39,811 bases of DNA from Nautiliaceae bacterium (GCA_027011225.1 JALVAK010000019.1:1-39811), one strand, 5' to 3'; shown: positions 24,362-35,407, numbered from the stretch's first letter. The notes: a model not told the origin generated them from the sequence alone. A program made the numbers and translations.

Positions 24362-25619
24362 GCTCATCTAAAATTTCCATTTCTGCACCAAGTTTTTTAA
24401 ATTTTTCTACAAAGTTTTCATAACCTCTAAATAGATGGTATATTCTATGGACATTTGTTTCGCCTTTTGCAACTAAACCAGCTAAAACTAATGCAGAGCT
24501 TGCTCTAAGGTCAGTTGCCATTACATCAGCTCCAATTAGTTGAGTTGGTCCTATTATAGTGGCTGTTTTTCCATTTATAGATATGTTAGCTCCAAGTCTA
24601 TTAAGCTCTGCTACATGCATAAATCTATTTTCAAATAATCTCTCTTCTATCATGCTAACACCATTAGCTTGAGTAGCAATTGCCATAAATTGAGCTTGCA
24701 TATCAGTTGGAAATCCGGGATATTCAGTTGTTATTATTTTTACAGGATTTATATTGTTTGTAGGTTTTATTGTAAGTGAATTTTCACTTTCTTCAAAACT
24801 AAATCCCATTTCTTTAAATTTTACTAAAATTCCTTCTAAATGCTCAGGAATTATATTTTTTATGGTAATTTCACTATTAGTAATAGCGCCTGCTGCAAGA
24901 TATGTGCCAGCTTCAATCCTATCTGCAATTATTTTTATATCATTAAATTCTAGTAATTCTCCATCAGTACCATTTATTATTATTTCATTACTTCCAATTC
25001 CATCTATTTCTACTCCAGCATCTTTTAAAACTTCGCAAAGTTGAACAACTTCTGGCTCTTTTGCGGCATTTATTATTCTTGTTTTTCCTTTTGCAAGGCT
25101 TGCAGCCATAACTATATTTTCAGTTCCAGTTACTGTTACTTTATCAAATATGATATCAGCACCTTTTAGTTTTCCGCTTGCGTTTATATACCCGCCTTCT
25201 ATTTTAATCTCTGCTCCCATTTGTTTTAGAGCTTTTAGATGCAAATCAACAGGTCTAGCTCCTATTGCACATCCTCCAGGAAGACTCACTTTGCAATGGT
25301 TGAATCTTGCAAGAAGCGCTCCTAAAACTAAAATAGAAGCTCTCATGGTTTTTACAATTTCATAAATTGCGGTTGTGTTGTTTATTGTTGAAGTATCAAT
25401 TTGAAGGTTATTGTTTTGAAGGTTATAAGAAGCTCCTAAATATTTTAATAATTTAAGTAAAGTTTTTACATCTGCAACTTCTGGAACATTTGTGAGGTTT
25501 ATAGGGTTTTTAGCTAAAATAGAAGAAGCAATAATTGGCAAAGCCGCATTTTTTGCGCCGCTTATTGTTACTTCTCCTTTAAGTTTAGGCGAGTGTTTAA
25601 TTTTTAGATATTTATACAT
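24351..25619 (-). CDS. murA: UDP-N-acetylglucosamine 1-carboxyvinyltransferase
   Basis: First committed step of peptidoglycan synthesis: transfers enolpyruvate from PEP to UDP-GlcNAc. 422 residues from the second Met of the track ORF; the TTG at 25622 is too close to the AGGAG ribosome site, while ATG 25619 is well spaced. Motifs are [33 protein letters not shown] and [26 protein letters not shown], with catalytic Cys117, which suggests fosfomycin-sensitive chemistry rather than the Asp type. Also [14 protein letters not shown] and the [11 protein letters not shown] segment. It overlaps nfo by eight bases, third gene of HIT-nfo-murA. Confidence 0.97.
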   Translation of the reverse strand: MYKYLKIKHSPKLKGEVTISGAKNAALPIIASSILAKNPINLTNVPEVADVKTLLKLLKYLGASYNLQNNNLQIDTSTINNTTAIYEIVKTMRASILVLGALLARFNHCKVSLPGGCAIGARPVDLHLKALKQMGAEIKIEGGYINASGKLKGADIIFDKVTVTGTENIVMAASLAKGKTRIINAAKEPEVVQLCEVLKDAGVEIDGIGSNEIIINGTDGELLEFNDIKIIADRIEAGTYLAAGAITNSEITIKNIIPEHLEGILVKFKEMGFSFEESENSLTIKPTNNINPVKIITTEYPGFPTDMQAQFMAIATQANGVSMIEERLFENRFMHVAELNRLGANISINGKTATIIGPTQLIGADVMATDLRASSALVLAGLVAKGETNVHRIYHLFRGYENFVEKFKKLGAEMEILDEPNP

Positions 25620-26454
25620 CAAAGCTCCTAAGAAGTTTTATCTCTTCTGCCCAAATCTCTGGCTCTATTGTCTCAAGTATTAAAGGAATATTATCAATAC
25701 GTTTATCTTGCATTATGAATTTAAATGCATCAAGCCCGATTTCTCCCTTTCCGAGTGAATGGTGTCTATCAACTCTGCTTGCAAACTTTGCTTTTGAGTC
25801 ATTTATATGCATACCTTTTAAGTATTTAAAACCAATAATTTCATCAAATTCTTGCATTGTTTTTTCATAAGCATCTTTTGTGCGTATATCATATCCAGCT
25901 GCAAATATATGAGCGGTATCGATACATACACCTATTCGTGATTTATCTTCGATTTTATCTATAATGTAAGCTAAATGCTCAAATTTATATCCAAGATTGC
26001 TACCTTGTCCAGCTGTAGTTTCTATTACAAATATGCAACTCTCAGTCTCTTTCAAAGCTTTATTTACATTTTCACTAATTAAATCTAAGCATTCTTCTTC
26101 ACTTATTTTTTTTAAATGACTTCCTGGATGAAAATTTAGGTATTTTAATCCTAGAGCTTCTACTCTTCTTGCTTCATCAATAAAAGCATTTAGAGATTTT
26201 TCTCTTTTTTCACTCTCAGGATGTCCAAGATTTATCAAATAACTATCATGAGGAAGAATAGCATCTGCGCAAAAACCATGAATTTGCATATATTCTTTAA
26301 ATTTTTTTATACTTTTTTCACTAAGTGGTTTTGCTCTCCATTGTCTTTGATTTTTAGTAAAAAGAGCAAATCCGTTTGCTCCTATATCTACTGCATTTTT
26401 AACTGCATTTTCAACGCCTCCTGCCGCACTAACATGAGCACCAATATATTTCAA
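25612..26454 (-). CDS. nfo: Deoxyribonuclease IV (AP endonuclease)
   Basis: Zinc-dependent apurinic/apyrimidinic endonuclease of base-excision repair. 280 residues, standard. Seen: [139 protein letters not shown] and LILETIEP. These hold the metal-ligand His, Glu and Asp residues of the TIM barrel. Start is TTG with AAAGGA six bases before. Ten bases after the HIT gene, overlapping murA. Confidence 0.97.
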   Translation of the reverse strand: MKYIGAHVSAAGGVENAVKNAVDIGANGFALFTKNQRQWRAKPLSEKSIKKFKEYMQIHGFCADAILPHDSYLINLGHPESEKREKSLNAFIDEARRVEALGLKYLNFHPGSHLKKISEEECLDLISENVNKALKETESCIFVIETTAGQGSNLGYKFEHLAYIIDKIEDKSRIGVCIDTAHIFAAGYDIRTKDAYEKTMQEFDEIIGFKYLKGMHINDSKAKFASRVDRHHSLGKGEIGLDAFKFIMQDKRIDNIPLILETIEPEIWAEEIKLLRSFDV

Positions 26455-26464
26455 TAGATATCCT

Positions 26465-26800
26465 TTATGCTAATTTTGGCCAAGATAATTTTCCATTTGG
26501 ATTAGCTACCATATGAATATGAAGATGGAATACTTCTTGACCAGCACCTTTACCATTATTTGTAATTAATCTATAATCACTAATTCCTAGTTTTTTAGCA
26601 GTTTCTTTTATGAATTTTGCCATTTCTGAAAATAACTCTTCTGGAGTTTCATCAAATTTTTCATAATGTTTTTTAGGAATTATTAAAACATGAATTGGTG
26701 CTACGGGGTTTATATCATGAAATGCTAAAAATTTTTCATTTTCATTTACTTTTTTACTTGGAATTTCTTCATTTACTATTTTGCAGAAAATACAATCCAT
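26465..26800 (-). CDS. HIT-family nucleotide-binding protein (HinT-like)
   Basis: 111 residues. The histidine triad reads FHLHIHMV (H92, H94, H96), the signature of the HIT superfamily. The N-terminus [16 protein letters not shown] carries the CxxC that, with His residues, can bind zinc in many bacterial members. [19 protein letters not shown] and [10 protein letters not shown] are typical. HinT proteins hydrolyse nucleoside phosphoramidates such as aminoacyl-adenylates. First gene of the minus-strand run with nfo and murA. Divergent from pheS, the same neighbour as in C. jejuni as I recall. Confidence 0.95.
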   Translation of the reverse strand: MDCIFCKIVNEEIPSKKVNENEKFLAFHDINPVAPIHVLIIPKKHYEKFDETPEELFSEMAKFIKETAKKLGISDYRLITNNGKGAGQEVFHLHIHMVANPNGKLSWPKLA

Positions 26801-26820
26801 ACTCTATCCTTTTTGTCGCA

Positions 26821-26826
26821 ATTATA
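26821..26826 (-). promoter_or_regulatory. -10 element of the HIT-nfo-murA operon
   Basis: Minus strand reads TTTTGATATAATTGCG: a perfect TATAAT about 20 bases before the HIT start codon, followed by AAAAAGGA as ribosome site. Confidence 0.55.
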
Positions 26827-26864
26827 TCAAAAGTAAAATTTTTGAAAAAGTGCTTTATTTTTGG

Positions 26865-26870
26865 TATTAT
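26865..26870 (+). promoter_or_regulatory. -10 element of the pheS operon
   Basis: TTTTTGGTATTATTTCC contains TATTAT about 25 bases before the GTG start of pheS, downstream of a T-rich stretch as is common for this phylum's promoters. It would drive the long run pheS-pheT-aroA-ispH-rpsA-serA. Confidence 0.45.
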
Positions 26871-26894
26871 TTCCAAAAATTTTAAGGAGCTTTT

Positions 26895-27878
26895 GTGGAT
26901 TTAAGTGAGATTTTAAGTGCTTCTTCTTTAGAAGAGCTAGATAAAATAAGAGTTAAGCTTCTTGGTAAAAATGGGATTATTACTAAAAAATTTAAAGAGC
27001 TTAAAAATTTAAGCAAAGAAGAGAAAAAACAAGTTGCAAAAGAGCTTAATGAATTAAAAGAAAAAGCAATAGAGCTTATAGCAAAGAAAAAAGCAGAGCT
27101 TGAAGAGGAAATTTTAAATCAAAAATTAAAGCTTGAGAGAGTTGATGTAACTTTATTTACTCCAAAGCCAACAGGCGCTATTCATCCAATTACTGATACA
27201 ATGAATAAAATTATTGATTTTTTTACAAAAATGAATTTTTCAGTTGAAGAGGGTCCACTTGTAGAAGATGATTTTCATAATTTTGAAGCACTTAATCTTC
27301 CAAAATATCATCCAGCACGTGATATGCAAGATACTTTTTATTTTAAAGATGGTGCGCTTCTTAGAACGCATACATCTCCTGTACAAATTAGAACAATGCT
27401 AAAGCAAAAGCCTCCTATTAGAATGATAAGCCCAGGAGCTGTTTTTAGAAGAGATTATGATTTAACTCACACTCCTATGTTTCATCAGGTAGAAGGTTTG
27501 GTAGTAGATGAAAAAGGAAAAGTGAGTTTTGCAAATTTAAAGTTTATACTTGAAGCATTTTTAACTCATATGTTTGGAGATGTAAAAGTTAGATTTAGAC
27601 CTTCATTTTTCCCATTTACTGAGCCTAGTGCTGAGGTTGATATTAGCTGTATTTTTTGTGAAGGGAAAGGGTGTAGAGTTTGCTCTCATACAGGGTGGCT
27701 TGAAGTGTTAGGATGTGGAGTAGTGGACCCTAATGTATTTAAAGCGGTTGGCTATGAAGATGTGAGCGGATATGCTTTTGGTCTTGGGGTTGAGAGATTT
27801 GCAATGCTACTTAATAGAATCAATGATTTAAGAAGCATGTATGAAGGAGATATTAGACTTATGGAGCAGTTTAAATGA
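26895..27878 (+). CDS. pheS: Phenylalanyl-tRNA synthetase alpha subunit
   Basis: Catalytic subunit of the alpha2-beta2 enzyme. 327 residues. An N-terminal coiled coil (about 1-80, Lys/Glu rich) binds tRNA; the class II core holds [75 protein letters not shown] and the C-terminal [16 protein letters not shown], then [19 protein letters not shown] (motif 3). A CxxC-rich insertion, [10 protein letters not shown], is usual in PheS. Start is GTG with AAGGAG. Overlaps pheT by four bases (ATGA). Confidence 0.98.
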   Translation: MDLSEILSASSLEELDKIRVKLLGKNGIITKKFKELKNLSKEEKKQVAKELNELKEKAIELIAKKKAELEEEILNQKLKLERVDVTLFTPKPTGAIHPITDTMNKIIDFFTKMNFSVEEGPLVEDDFHNFEALNLPKYHPARDMQDTFYFKDGALLRTHTSPVQIRTMLKQKPPIRMISPGAVFRRDYDLTHTPMFHQVEGLVVDEKGKVSFANLKFILEAFLTHMFGDVKVRFRPSFFPFTEPSAEVDISCIFCEGKGCRVCSHTGWLEVLGCGVVDPNVFKAVGYEDVSGYAFGLGVERFAMLLNRINDLRSMYEGDIRLMEQFK

Positions 27879-30118
27879 TAGTAACAAGAAAATGGTTAGA
27901 AGAGTTTATTGATTTAGATGGAATATCAACGCAAGATATTATCTTAACATTAAATAGAATTGGTCAAGAGGTAGAAGGTTATAAAAAAATAGAAGTTCCA
28001 CAAAATGTAGTTGTTGGGGAAGTTATTGAATGCAAAAAACACCCTAATGCAGATAAATTAAATGTATGTATTGTAAATGTAGGAGATGAAGAGCTTCAAA
28101 TTGTATGTGGTGCAAGTAATGTGGCAGCAGGTCAAAAAGTTCCAGTTGCATTAGTTGGCTCAATACTTCCTGATAATTTTAAAATAAAAAAAGCAAAATT
28201 AAGAGGTGTTGAATCTTTTGGAATGATTTGTGCAGCAAGAGAAATTGGTTTACCTGATTTTCATGAAGGTATAATGGTTCTTGATGATTCACTAGGTGAG
28301 CTTAAGATTGGAGAATATGTCGGCAAATACTTAAATGATGAAGTAATAGAGCTTGGAGTTACTGCTAATAGGGGTGATTGTTTTAGTATTTATGGTATAG
28401 CAAGAGAGCTTAGTGCAGGATTAAATAAAAAACTTAAAGATATTGATTTTAATTATGAAGAGATGCAAGAAGGAATTGGCAGAGTTGTAAATATTGATAA
28501 GAATGATATTAAAAACTCTTCTCATTTTTTTAAAGCAGTAGAAGGCGAGCTTAATGTGCCTTTAAAAATCAATTATAGGCTTGCTTTGTGTGATATTGAG
28601 ACAAAAAATAAAATTGATAAATTTATAAAGTATGCTATGCATGCTACAGGAGTGTTATTAACTCCAATGAATGTTTGTGATATTGAGCTTGAAAATGAAG
28701 ATGGTGTTGATGTGGTTAAATGTTTTGGTAAGTATTATGTAGGTATTAAAAATGATATAAATGTAGAAGAAGTTGGAAAATATTTAATAGATGCTAATTA
28801 CATTGAGCCAAAATATGTAAATGAGATGGTATTTTTAAAAGGTTTAAAAACAGATGAATATTTCTTTCGTGCAAGTAGAGGAAGTGAGCCTAATTTAAAG
28901 TTTGGAATGGATTATTTATTAAATGAGATGAATCTTCCAGTTTATAGTGGATATATAGATTTGTCTAACGAAGTAAAACCAAAAGTTATAAATATAGATA
29001 TTAATGAAGTAAACAGTATCATAGGTTATGAAATAGATGAAAAAACTATAGTAGAAATTTTAAAAAGATTAGGATTTGAGATAAAATCAATTACAGAAAA
29101 TTCTATAAAAGTAGCAATTCCAAGTTTTAGACACGATATTGAAAATATTCAAGATGTAACAGAAGAGATTTTGAGAATTTATGGAATTGATAATATTCCA
29201 AGCAAACCTTTAGTGTTTGAAGAGAGAAATAGAATCAATGATGTAATGAAAAAAATAGATTTTATAAATGAGCTTAAATTAAAAGCTGTAGCAAATGGGC
29301 TTTATGAAGTTATTCATTTTATTTTTGAAGATAAAGATAGACTTAAAAAATATAATTTTGAAGTAGTTGATGATAATTTAGATTTAGTAAATCCTATTAT
29401 AAAAGAGCTTGATACTCTAAGAAGTACTCTTTTATTGCAACTTTTAGATGATATAAGATACAACAGGGCAAATGATTATAAAAGGGTTTATTTATTTAGT
29501 GTTGGAAGTGTTTATAATAAAAAAAGAGAAGAGTCTCAAAGGTTTGCATTTGTATTGAATGGATTTGCTGATTATGAAAATCCACAAAATCATGGAAAAC
29601 CTAGAAAAGTAGAATTTAAAGATGCAGTAGATAAGCTCTCTCAAATCATTGGAGAATTTTCTTTAATTCCATCAAATCATCAAATTGCGCATCCTTACCA
29701 ATGTGCAAAAGTGATTAAAGATAATGAAGAAATTGGAGTTATTGCAAAGCTCCATCCAAAAGTTGCAAAAGATTTTGAAATTGATGATACATATTTTGTA
29801 GAAATTAATTTAGACAAATTAAATAAAAAAGATAAAAAAGCAAATGAAATAAATAAATTTCAAAAGGTTACAAGAGATTTGAGTTTATTAGTAGATAAAG
29901 AGATGAATTATAAAGAAGTTTATGATATTATTAATAATCTTGATATTAAAGAGCTTAAAGAATTTTATCCAATTGATATATTTGATTTAGGAGATAAAAA
30001 TTCTTTAACTATTAGATTTATAATTCAAGGTAATAAAACTTTACAAGAAAATGAAATTAATGATATAATGGAGAAAATTTTAAAAGCTTTAGAAGAGAAA
30101 GGGATAAAACTTAGATGA
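27875..30118 (+). CDS. pheT: Phenylalanyl-tRNA synthetase beta subunit
   Basis: 747 residues, a little shorter than most bacterial PheT. The tRNA-binding OB domain (about 39-150) is clear: [70 protein letters not shown] follows. The central part (about 200-340), where the B3/B4 editing domain lies, does not show the usual NVVDVTNYVM, GQPLHAFD or AGVMGG motifs; instead [11 protein letters not shown] and [21 protein letters not shown] are seen. B5 ([20 protein letters not shown]) and the C-terminal FDX-ACB domain (from about 655) are normal. Editing may be altered. Overlaps aroA by four bases. Confidence 0.97.
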   Translation: MIVTRKWLEEFIDLDGISTQDIILTLNRIGQEVEGYKKIEVPQNVVVGEVIECKKHPNADKLNVCIVNVGDEELQIVCGASNVAAGQKVPVALVGSILPDNFKIKKAKLRGVESFGMICAAREIGLPDFHEGIMVLDDSLGELKIGEYVGKYLNDEVIELGVTANRGDCFSIYGIARELSAGLNKKLKDIDFNYEEMQEGIGRVVNIDKNDIKNSSHFFKAVEGELNVPLKINYRLALCDIETKNKIDKFIKYAMHATGVLLTPMNVCDIELENEDGVDVVKCFGKYYVGIKNDINVEEVGKYLIDANYIEPKYVNEMVFLKGLKTDEYFFRASRGSEPNLKFGMDYLLNEMNLPVYSGYIDLSNEVKPKVINIDINEVNSIIGYEIDEKTIVEILKRLGFEIKSITENSIKVAIPSFRHDIENIQDVTEEILRIYGIDNIPSKPLVFEERNRINDVMKKIDFINELKLKAVANGLYEVIHFIFEDKDRLKKYNFEVVDDNLDLVNPIIKELDTLRSTLLLQLLDDIRYNRANDYKRVYLFSVGSVYNKKREESQRFAFVLNGFADYENPQNHGKPRKVEFKDAVDKLSQIIGEFSLIPSNHQIAHPYQCAKVIKDNEEIGVIAKLHPKVAKDFEIDDTYFVEINLDKLNKKDKKANEINKFQKVTRDLSLLVDKEMNYKEVYDIINNLDIKELKEFYPIDIFDLGDKNSLTIRFIIQGNKTLQENEINDIMEKILKALEEKGIKLR

Positions 30119-31413
30119 TATTAAAAGTTTTAAGAGGAAGAAGATTTGATGAAGAATTTGAAGTTGATGCTGATAAATCAATTTCTCATAGGTGTGCTAT
30201 CTTTTCTCTTCTTAGCGAGGGTGAAAATAGAATTAAAAATTATCTAAAAGCAGAAGATACCCTTAATTCTCTTGAAATTGCAAAAAAATTAGGAGCTGAG
30301 GTTAAAGAAGAAAATGATGAAATCATTATAAAAGCTCCTCAAAAGATTAAAGAGCCAGATGATGTTTTATATTGTGGTAATTCTGGTACGACAATTAGAA
30401 TTTATATGGGACTTTTAGCAAGTAATGATGGTTTTTTTGTTTTAACTGGTGATGAATATTTAAGAAGACGTCCTATGAAAAGAGTTATAAAGCCTTTATC
30501 GGAAATTGGAGCAAAAATTGATGCAAGAGAAAATGCTAACTTAGCTCCTATAGCAATTAGAGGAAATAAGCTTAAAAATTTTAATTATATATCTCCTATA
30601 GCTTCAGCTCAAGTAAAATCAGCTCTTATTTTAGCAGCTCTTCATGCTAATAAACCTTCTTTTTATAAAGAGCCATTTTTAAGCAGAGACCACACAGAGA
30701 GGATGTTAAAAGGTATGGGAGCTAAAATTAACCAAAATATAAATGAGAATAATGAGTGTGAAATTGAAATTTATCCACTTGAATCTAAATTAGAGCCTTT
30801 AAATATTATTATTCCAAATGACCCAAGCTCTGCATTTTTCTTTGCTGTTGGGGCAGCTATTAATAATTCAAAAGCTATAATTAAAAATGTAACACTCAAT
30901 CCAACTAGGATAGAAGCTTATAGAGTGCTTGAGAAAATGGGCGCAGATGTTGAGTATATTTTAAAAGAAAATAAATATGAGCCAATTGGAGATATTATTG
31001 TAAAAGGAAATAGTTTAAAAGCAGTAGAAGTTACTCAAAATATTCCATGGCTTATAGATGAAATCCCAGCACTTGCAATGGCAATGGCAGTAGCTAAAGG
31101 AAAAAGCGTAGTAAAAAATGCAAAAGAGCTTAGAGTAAAAGAGTCTGATAGAATAAAAGCAGTAGTTGAAAATCTTAAAAATTGTGGTATTGAAGCAAGA
31201 GAGTTTGAAGATGGATTTGAGATAGTTGGAGGAGAAGTAAAAGAGGCTAAGATAGACTCTTTTGGAGACCATAGAATTGCAATGAGTTTTGCAATACTTG
31301 GGCTTTTAGCGCCTATGGAGATTGAAAAAGCGGAAAGTATTTATACATCTTTTCCAAATTTTTTTAAACTTTTTAGTAAAATTGCAGAGTATAGGATTGT
31401 AGATGCTAATTAA
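30115..31413 (+). CDS. aroA: 3-phosphoshikimate 1-carboxyvinyltransferase (EPSP synthase)
   Basis: Sixth step of the shikimate pathway: shikimate-3-phosphate plus PEP to EPSP. 432 residues. Seen: [126 protein letters not shown] and [15 protein letters not shown]. The NSGTT form with no Ala substitution at the usual glyphosate-contact Gly cannot be fully judged by eye. ATGA overlap with pheT; 11-base overlap with ispH. Confidence 0.97.
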   Translation: MILKVLRGRRFDEEFEVDADKSISHRCAIFSLLSEGENRIKNYLKAEDTLNSLEIAKKLGAEVKEENDEIIIKAPQKIKEPDDVLYCGNSGTTIRIYMGLLASNDGFFVLTGDEYLRRRPMKRVIKPLSEIGAKIDARENANLAPIAIRGNKLKNFNYISPIASAQVKSALILAALHANKPSFYKEPFLSRDHTERMLKGMGAKINQNINENNECEIEIYPLESKLEPLNIIIPNDPSSAFFFAVGAAINNSKAIIKNVTLNPTRIEAYRVLEKMGADVEYILKENKYEPIGDIIVKGNSLKAVEVTQNIPWLIDEIPALAMAMAVAKGKSVVKNAKELRVKESDRIKAVVENLKNCGIEAREFEDGFEIVGGEVKEAKIDSFGDHRIAMSFAILGLLAPMEIEKAESIYTSFPNFFKLFSKIAEYRIVDAN

Positions 31414-32233
31414 AAAAGCTAAAAGTTATGGTTTTTGTTTTGGTGTAAAAAGAGCTGTTGAAATAGCTGAGGATTCTAAAAATGCTGTAACTCTTGGTCC
31501 TCTTATTCATAATCCTCTTGAGATTGAGAGACTCTCTAAAAATTATAATGTTAAATTTGTAAACTCTATTGATGAGATTGATGAGAATATTAAAAGAGTA
31601 ATTGTCAGAACTCATGGAATTCCTAAAAATAAGTATAAAGAGTTGCTTGAAAAAAATGTAGAAGTTATTGATGCTACATGTCCATTTGTAAAAAAACCTC
31701 AAGAAATTGTAGAAAAGATGAGTAAAGAAGAGTATGATATAGTTATTTTTGGAGATAAAAATCATCCAGAAATTCAAGGTGTTAAAAGTTATAGTGTACA
31801 TGATAGAGTATATGTAGTTTTAGATGTAAGTGAGCTTAAAAATTTAAAATTAAGAGATAAAATAGCAACAGTAGCTCAAACTACAAGAAAAATATCAGAT
31901 TATTTAAAAATTACTAATTATTTGATTGAAAATTATAAGGAAGTTAGAGTATTTAATACAATTTGTAATGCAACTTTTGAAAATCAAGATGCAGTAAGAG
32001 AGCTTTCTAAAGAAGCAGATATTATGATAATAGTAGGAGGTAAAAATTCTTCTAATACAAAACAGCTTTTTAATATAGCAAAAGAAAATGCTGAGGCTTA
32101 CTTAGTGGAGAGTGAGAATGAGATAAAAAAAGAGTGGTTTGAGGGTAAAAAGTTATGTGGTATAAGCGCTGGTGCTTCTACGCCTGAGTGGTTAGTTGAG
32201 AAAATAATATCAAAGATAAAGGATGTAACATGA
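31403..32233 (+). CDS. ispH: 4-hydroxy-3-methylbut-2-enyl diphosphate reductase
   Basis: Last step of the MEP isoprenoid pathway; a [4Fe-4S] enzyme making IPP and DMAPP. 276 residues. The three cluster cysteines are present: C12 ([12 protein letters not shown]), C93 (IDATCPFV) and C188 ([11 protein letters not shown]). Substrate-contact residues H36 (LGPLIHNP), H71 (RTHGIP) and KNHPEIQGV are also seen, with [12 protein letters not shown] and [13 protein letters not shown] near the end. The start has no strong ribosome site and lies inside aroA, suggesting coupling. Overlaps rpsA by four bases. Confidence 0.97.
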   Translation: MLIKKAKSYGFCFGVKRAVEIAEDSKNAVTLGPLIHNPLEIERLSKNYNVKFVNSIDEIDENIKRVIVRTHGIPKNKYKELLEKNVEVIDATCPFVKKPQEIVEKMSKEEYDIVIFGDKNHPEIQGVKSYSVHDRVYVVLDVSELKNLKLRDKIATVAQTTRKISDYLKITNYLIENYKEVRVFNTICNATFENQDAVRELSKEADIMIIVGGKNSSNTKQLFNIAKENAEAYLVESENEIKKEWFEGKKLCGISAGASTPEWLVEKIISKIKDVT

Positions 32234-33390
32234 AAGAACTTAATATTGGTGATGTAGTAGAATTTAAAATTGAAAAATTAATAAAAGGTGGTTTTTTAGG
32301 TCATGTTGGAGATGTTGAATTTTTCTTGCCAAAAAGTCTTAGCGGATTAAAAGAAGATGAGAGTGTAATAGGTAAAAATGTAAAAGCAAAAGTAAAAGAA
32401 TTTAAACAAAATTCAGTGGTAGTTGATAGAAAAGCGTATTTAAATGAAGTAAAAGAGAAATTAAATTCTTTAAAAGATAAAGAAATTGAAGCTGTGGTTA
32501 CTAAAGTTAAGAAAAATGGTTTGGTAATTGATGTGGATGGAATAAGCGGATTTGTACCAAAAGAAGAAATTTTTTATAAAAAAATAGACCATAGAAAATA
32601 TTTTGAAGAGGGTGATAGGGTTAAAGTTGTTTTGATTGAGCCAGAGAGAAGAGTTTTTTCTATTAAAAAAACGCTTCCAAATCCTTGGGATGAGGTGAAA
32701 AATTTAAATGTGGGAGATAGAATAAAAGCTACAGTTTCACACATTACTGAATATGGTGCATTTGTAGATATTGGAAATGGAGTAGAAGGGTTTTTACATA
32801 TTAGTGAAATTAATTGGGATGGAATTAATGATTTATCTTTAGGTGAAGAAATTGAAGTAGAGGTTGTTGAAATTAATCCTGAAGAAGAAAAACTAAGAGT
32901 TACAAGAAAAAATCTTTTAACAAAACCTGCTAGTATTTTTGCTGAAAAATATAATGTAGGCGATATTGTTGAAGGAATTGTGACTAAATTTATAAATGTA
33001 GGTGCTTTTGTTGAAGTTGATGGAATAAGTGTATTGCTTCCAAATAAATTTGTCTCTTATAAAAAAGGTGAAAAAGCAAATGAAGTTTTTGAAATAGGGG
33101 ATAAAGCGAAATTTAAAGTAATAACAATTGATGAAGATAATAATAAAGTGATTATTTCAAGAAAAGATGCAGCTCCTAATCCTTATGAAATTTTTGCAAA
33201 AGAGCATAATTTAGGCGATGAAGTAGAAGGAAAGGTTAAATATATTACAGATTTTGGTATGTTTGTAGATTTAGGAGATGTTGAAGCTCTTGTTAGAAAA
33301 GAGGATTTAAAAGATGAATTTAATATAGGAGATATATTTAGAGGAAAAATAATTGAAATGAATGGGGATAGAATTAAACTTGCTCAATGA
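32230..33390 (+). CDS. rpsA: S1 RNA-binding-domain protein, short ribosomal protein S1
   Basis: 386 residues. Five S1 OB repeats can be read: about 4-70 (diverged), 76-145 (diverged), 157-226 (the best match, VGDRIKATVSHITEYGAFVDIGNGVEGFLHISEINW), 240-315 (VGDIVEGIVTKFINVGAFVEVDGISVLLP) and 325-386 (GDEVEGKVKYITDFGMFVDLGDVEALV), the last ending at the stop. S1 of Campylobacter is about 556 residues with six repeats, so this one is shorter by more than 150. Position after ispH and before the small protein and serA matches C. jejuni rpsA. It binds mRNA and helps it onto the 30S subunit. Confidence 0.9.
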   Translation: MKELNIGDVVEFKIEKLIKGGFLGHVGDVEFFLPKSLSGLKEDESVIGKNVKAKVKEFKQNSVVVDRKAYLNEVKEKLNSLKDKEIEAVVTKVKKNGLVIDVDGISGFVPKEEIFYKKIDHRKYFEEGDRVKVVLIEPERRVFSIKKTLPNPWDEVKNLNVGDRIKATVSHITEYGAFVDIGNGVEGFLHISEINWDGINDLSLGEEIEVEVVEINPEEEKLRVTRKNLLTKPASIFAEKYNVGDIVEGIVTKFINVGAFVEVDGISVLLPNKFVSYKKGEKANEVFEIGDKAKFKVITIDEDNNKVIISRKDAAPNPYEIFAKEHNLGDEVEGKVKYITDFGMFVDLGDVEALVRKEDLKDEFNIGDIFRGKIIEMNGDRIKLAQ

Positions 33391-33824
33391 AATATCTATT
33401 TTTTATTCTATCCTTTTTTATTTTTTTAGGGCTTGTTTTTTTTTATTTTGAAATATCAAAGCCTCAAATAGAGTTAAAACCAACTAATACTCAAAAGAGC
33501 ATTAAAAGCGAAGATAATAGTTTTAAAATAAAAAAAGTAGAAGTTTCTAATTTGCCCGTTAGGGTTTTGTATATAAAGATTGATTTTAAAAAGCAAAAAT
33601 ATAAGGTAGTTTATAAAATTACTTTAGATAATATTGATAAATTTGCTCTATTTAATGTTAAAGCAATTTTAGATAATAGCAATATTGTTTATTCTATGAT
33701 AAAAGGCAGAAATTCTAAGATTTATATTTTTTTTAAAGATTTACAGCAAGCAAATTACATATTAAATTTATTTAAAGAGTATAATTTCAAAATAAAAATA
33801 GAAAAATTAGTAAAAAGGATTTAA
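33387..33824 (+). CDS. Small membrane-anchored protein between rpsA and serA
   Basis: 145 residues, no named family. An N-terminal hydrophobic helix (about 3-22) is probably a membrane anchor, followed by a linker (about 28-50) and a periplasmic domain (about 50-145) with a strand/helix pattern ending LQQANYILNLFKEYNFKIKIEKL. That end looks a little like SPOR or other small alpha/beta folds; I would not assign it. It overlaps rpsA by four bases and abuts serA with no gap. A protein in the same place in C. jejuni (Cj0892c, from memory) suggests conservation of position. Confidence 0.78.
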   Translation: MKYLFFILSFFIFLGLVFFYFEISKPQIELKPTNTQKSIKSEDNSFKIKKVEVSNLPVRVLYIKIDFKKQKYKVVYKITLDNIDKFALFNVKAILDNSNIVYSMIKGRNSKIYIFFKDLQQANYILNLFKEYNFKIKIEKLVKRI

Positions 33825-35393
33825 ATGAAAGTAGTTGTATGTGACCCAATTCATGAAGCTGGATTTGAAATACTTAAAAAAGCAAAAGATATAGAAGTAG
33901 TAGATGCAAGTAAACTACCAAAAGATGAGCTTTTAAAAGTAATTGAAGATGCAGATGGAGTAATTACAAGAAGCCCAACGCCAGTTGATAAAAAGTTTTT
34001 AGAGCATGCTAAAAAGCTTAAAGCTGTTGTTAGAGCTGGAGTTGGAGTTGATAATGTTGATATTGATGAAGCTAGTAAAAGAGGTGTGATTGTTATGAAT
34101 GTTCCAACTGCAAATACTCTTGCAGCAGTGGAGCTTACTATGGCACATTTACTTACATCTGCTAGAAGTTTTACAAATGCGGTATGGAATTTAAAAAAAG
34201 AGCATGAATGGAATAGAGAAAAATGGCTAGGAATTGAGCTAGCTGGTAAAAAACTTGGAATAATTGGGTTTGGTAATATTGGAAGTAGAGTTGGAATTAG
34301 AGCAAAAGCGCTTGAGATGGATGTAATAGCATACGACCCTTACATTGAGCCAAGCAAAGCAACGGATTTAGGATGTAAGTATACAACTGATTTTGATGAA
34401 ATACTTAAATGCGATTTTATTACAATTCACACTCCAAAAACTCCTGAGACTATTAATATGATTACAAAAAAAGAAATTGAAAAGATGAAAGATGGAGTTG
34501 TTTTAATTAACTGCGCAAGAGGTGGGCTATATAATGAAAAAGATGTATATGAGGGATTAAAATCTGGAAAAATTAGATGGCTTGGAATTGATGTTTTTGA
34601 AAAAGAGCCTGTAACTGAGCATCCATTTTTTGAGCTTGAAAACACTTCAGTAACTCCTCATATTGGGGCAAATACTCGTGAATCTCAAGAGAGAATTGCA
34701 ATTCAAGCAGCAGAAGCTATAATTGAAGCACTAAGAGGCTCTAGCTATCCAAATGCTTTAAATCTTCCAATTAATACAGCTAATACGCCTGAGTGGGTTG
34801 TGAAATATTTAGAATTAGCTCAAAAAATGGGTTATATTCTCTCTCAAATTATAAATAAACCAATTAAAAAAGTGAAAGTTAACTTAAGTGGGGATATTGC
34901 TAAAGAAGATAAATCAGTTTTAACGTTTGCGCTTGTTGGACTTCTTAAAAACATAACTGATAATGTAAATTATGTAAATGCTGAATTTCTTGCAAAAGAA
35001 AAAGGAATTGAGCTTGAGAGCAAAGAAGTTAAAAATCCAACTTATAAAAATTTAGTAACTTTAAAAGTTATAACTGATGATGGAGAGTATTCTATAAGTG
35101 GTACAATGCTTGAGAATCATCCAAGAGTTGTAGAATTTAAAGGTTTTGATTTAGAATTTGAGCCAAAAGGTAAAATGATTTTCTTTAAAAATACTGACGT
35201 TCCAGGTGTTATTGGAGAAGTTGGTATGACTCTTGCAAAACATAATATTAATATTGCAGATTTTAGGCTTGGAAGAAATAAAGAAAATCAAGCAATGGCA
35301 GTGATTATTGTTGATAATGATGTAAATGAAGATGTGCTTAATGAATTGAAAAATCTTAAAGCAGCCCTAAGTGTAGGGTATGCTGAAATTTAA
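33825..35393 (+). CDS. serA: D-3-phosphoglycerate dehydrogenase
   Basis: First step of serine synthesis. 522 residues: the long form with an extra ASB domain. Substrate domain (VITRSPTPVDKKFL, VVRAGVGVDNVDI), NAD-binding Rossmann domain (LGIIGFGNIGSRVG, about 140-290), catalytic Arg in INCARGGLYNE, Glu in DVFEKEPV and His in VTPHIGANT. The ASB domain (about 310-445) precedes a C-terminal ACT domain (about 450-522, KNTDVPGVIGEVGMTLAKHNINIADFRLGR) for serine feedback. ATG directly follows the previous stop, with AAAAAGGA. Supplies serine for glyA. Confidence 0.97.
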   Translation: MKVVVCDPIHEAGFEILKKAKDIEVVDASKLPKDELLKVIEDADGVITRSPTPVDKKFLEHAKKLKAVVRAGVGVDNVDIDEASKRGVIVMNVPTANTLAAVELTMAHLLTSARSFTNAVWNLKKEHEWNREKWLGIELAGKKLGIIGFGNIGSRVGIRAKALEMDVIAYDPYIEPSKATDLGCKYTTDFDEILKCDFITIHTPKTPETINMITKKEIEKMKDGVVLINCARGGLYNEKDVYEGLKSGKIRWLGIDVFEKEPVTEHPFFELENTSVTPHIGANTRESQERIAIQAAEAIIEALRGSSYPNALNLPINTANTPEWVVKYLELAQKMGYILSQIINKPIKKVKVNLSGDIAKEDKSVLTFALVGLLKNITDNVNYVNAEFLAKEKGIELESKEVKNPTYKNLVTLKVITDDGEYSISGTMLENHPRVVEFKGFDLEFEPKGKMIFFKNTDVPGVIGEVGMTLAKHNINIADFRLGRNKENQAMAVIIVDNDVNEDVLNELKNLKAALSVGYAEI

Positions 35394-35407
35394 TTAAAGG
35401 AGATATT

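Noticed and set aside
24754-25365. Plus-strand ORFs opposite murA
   Set aside because: Shadow frames of a clear enzyme gene, low-complexity hydrophobic translations, no ribosome sites.
25620-25622. TTG start of murA
   Set aside because: Only two bases from AGGAG; the adjacent ATG at 25619 has normal spacing.
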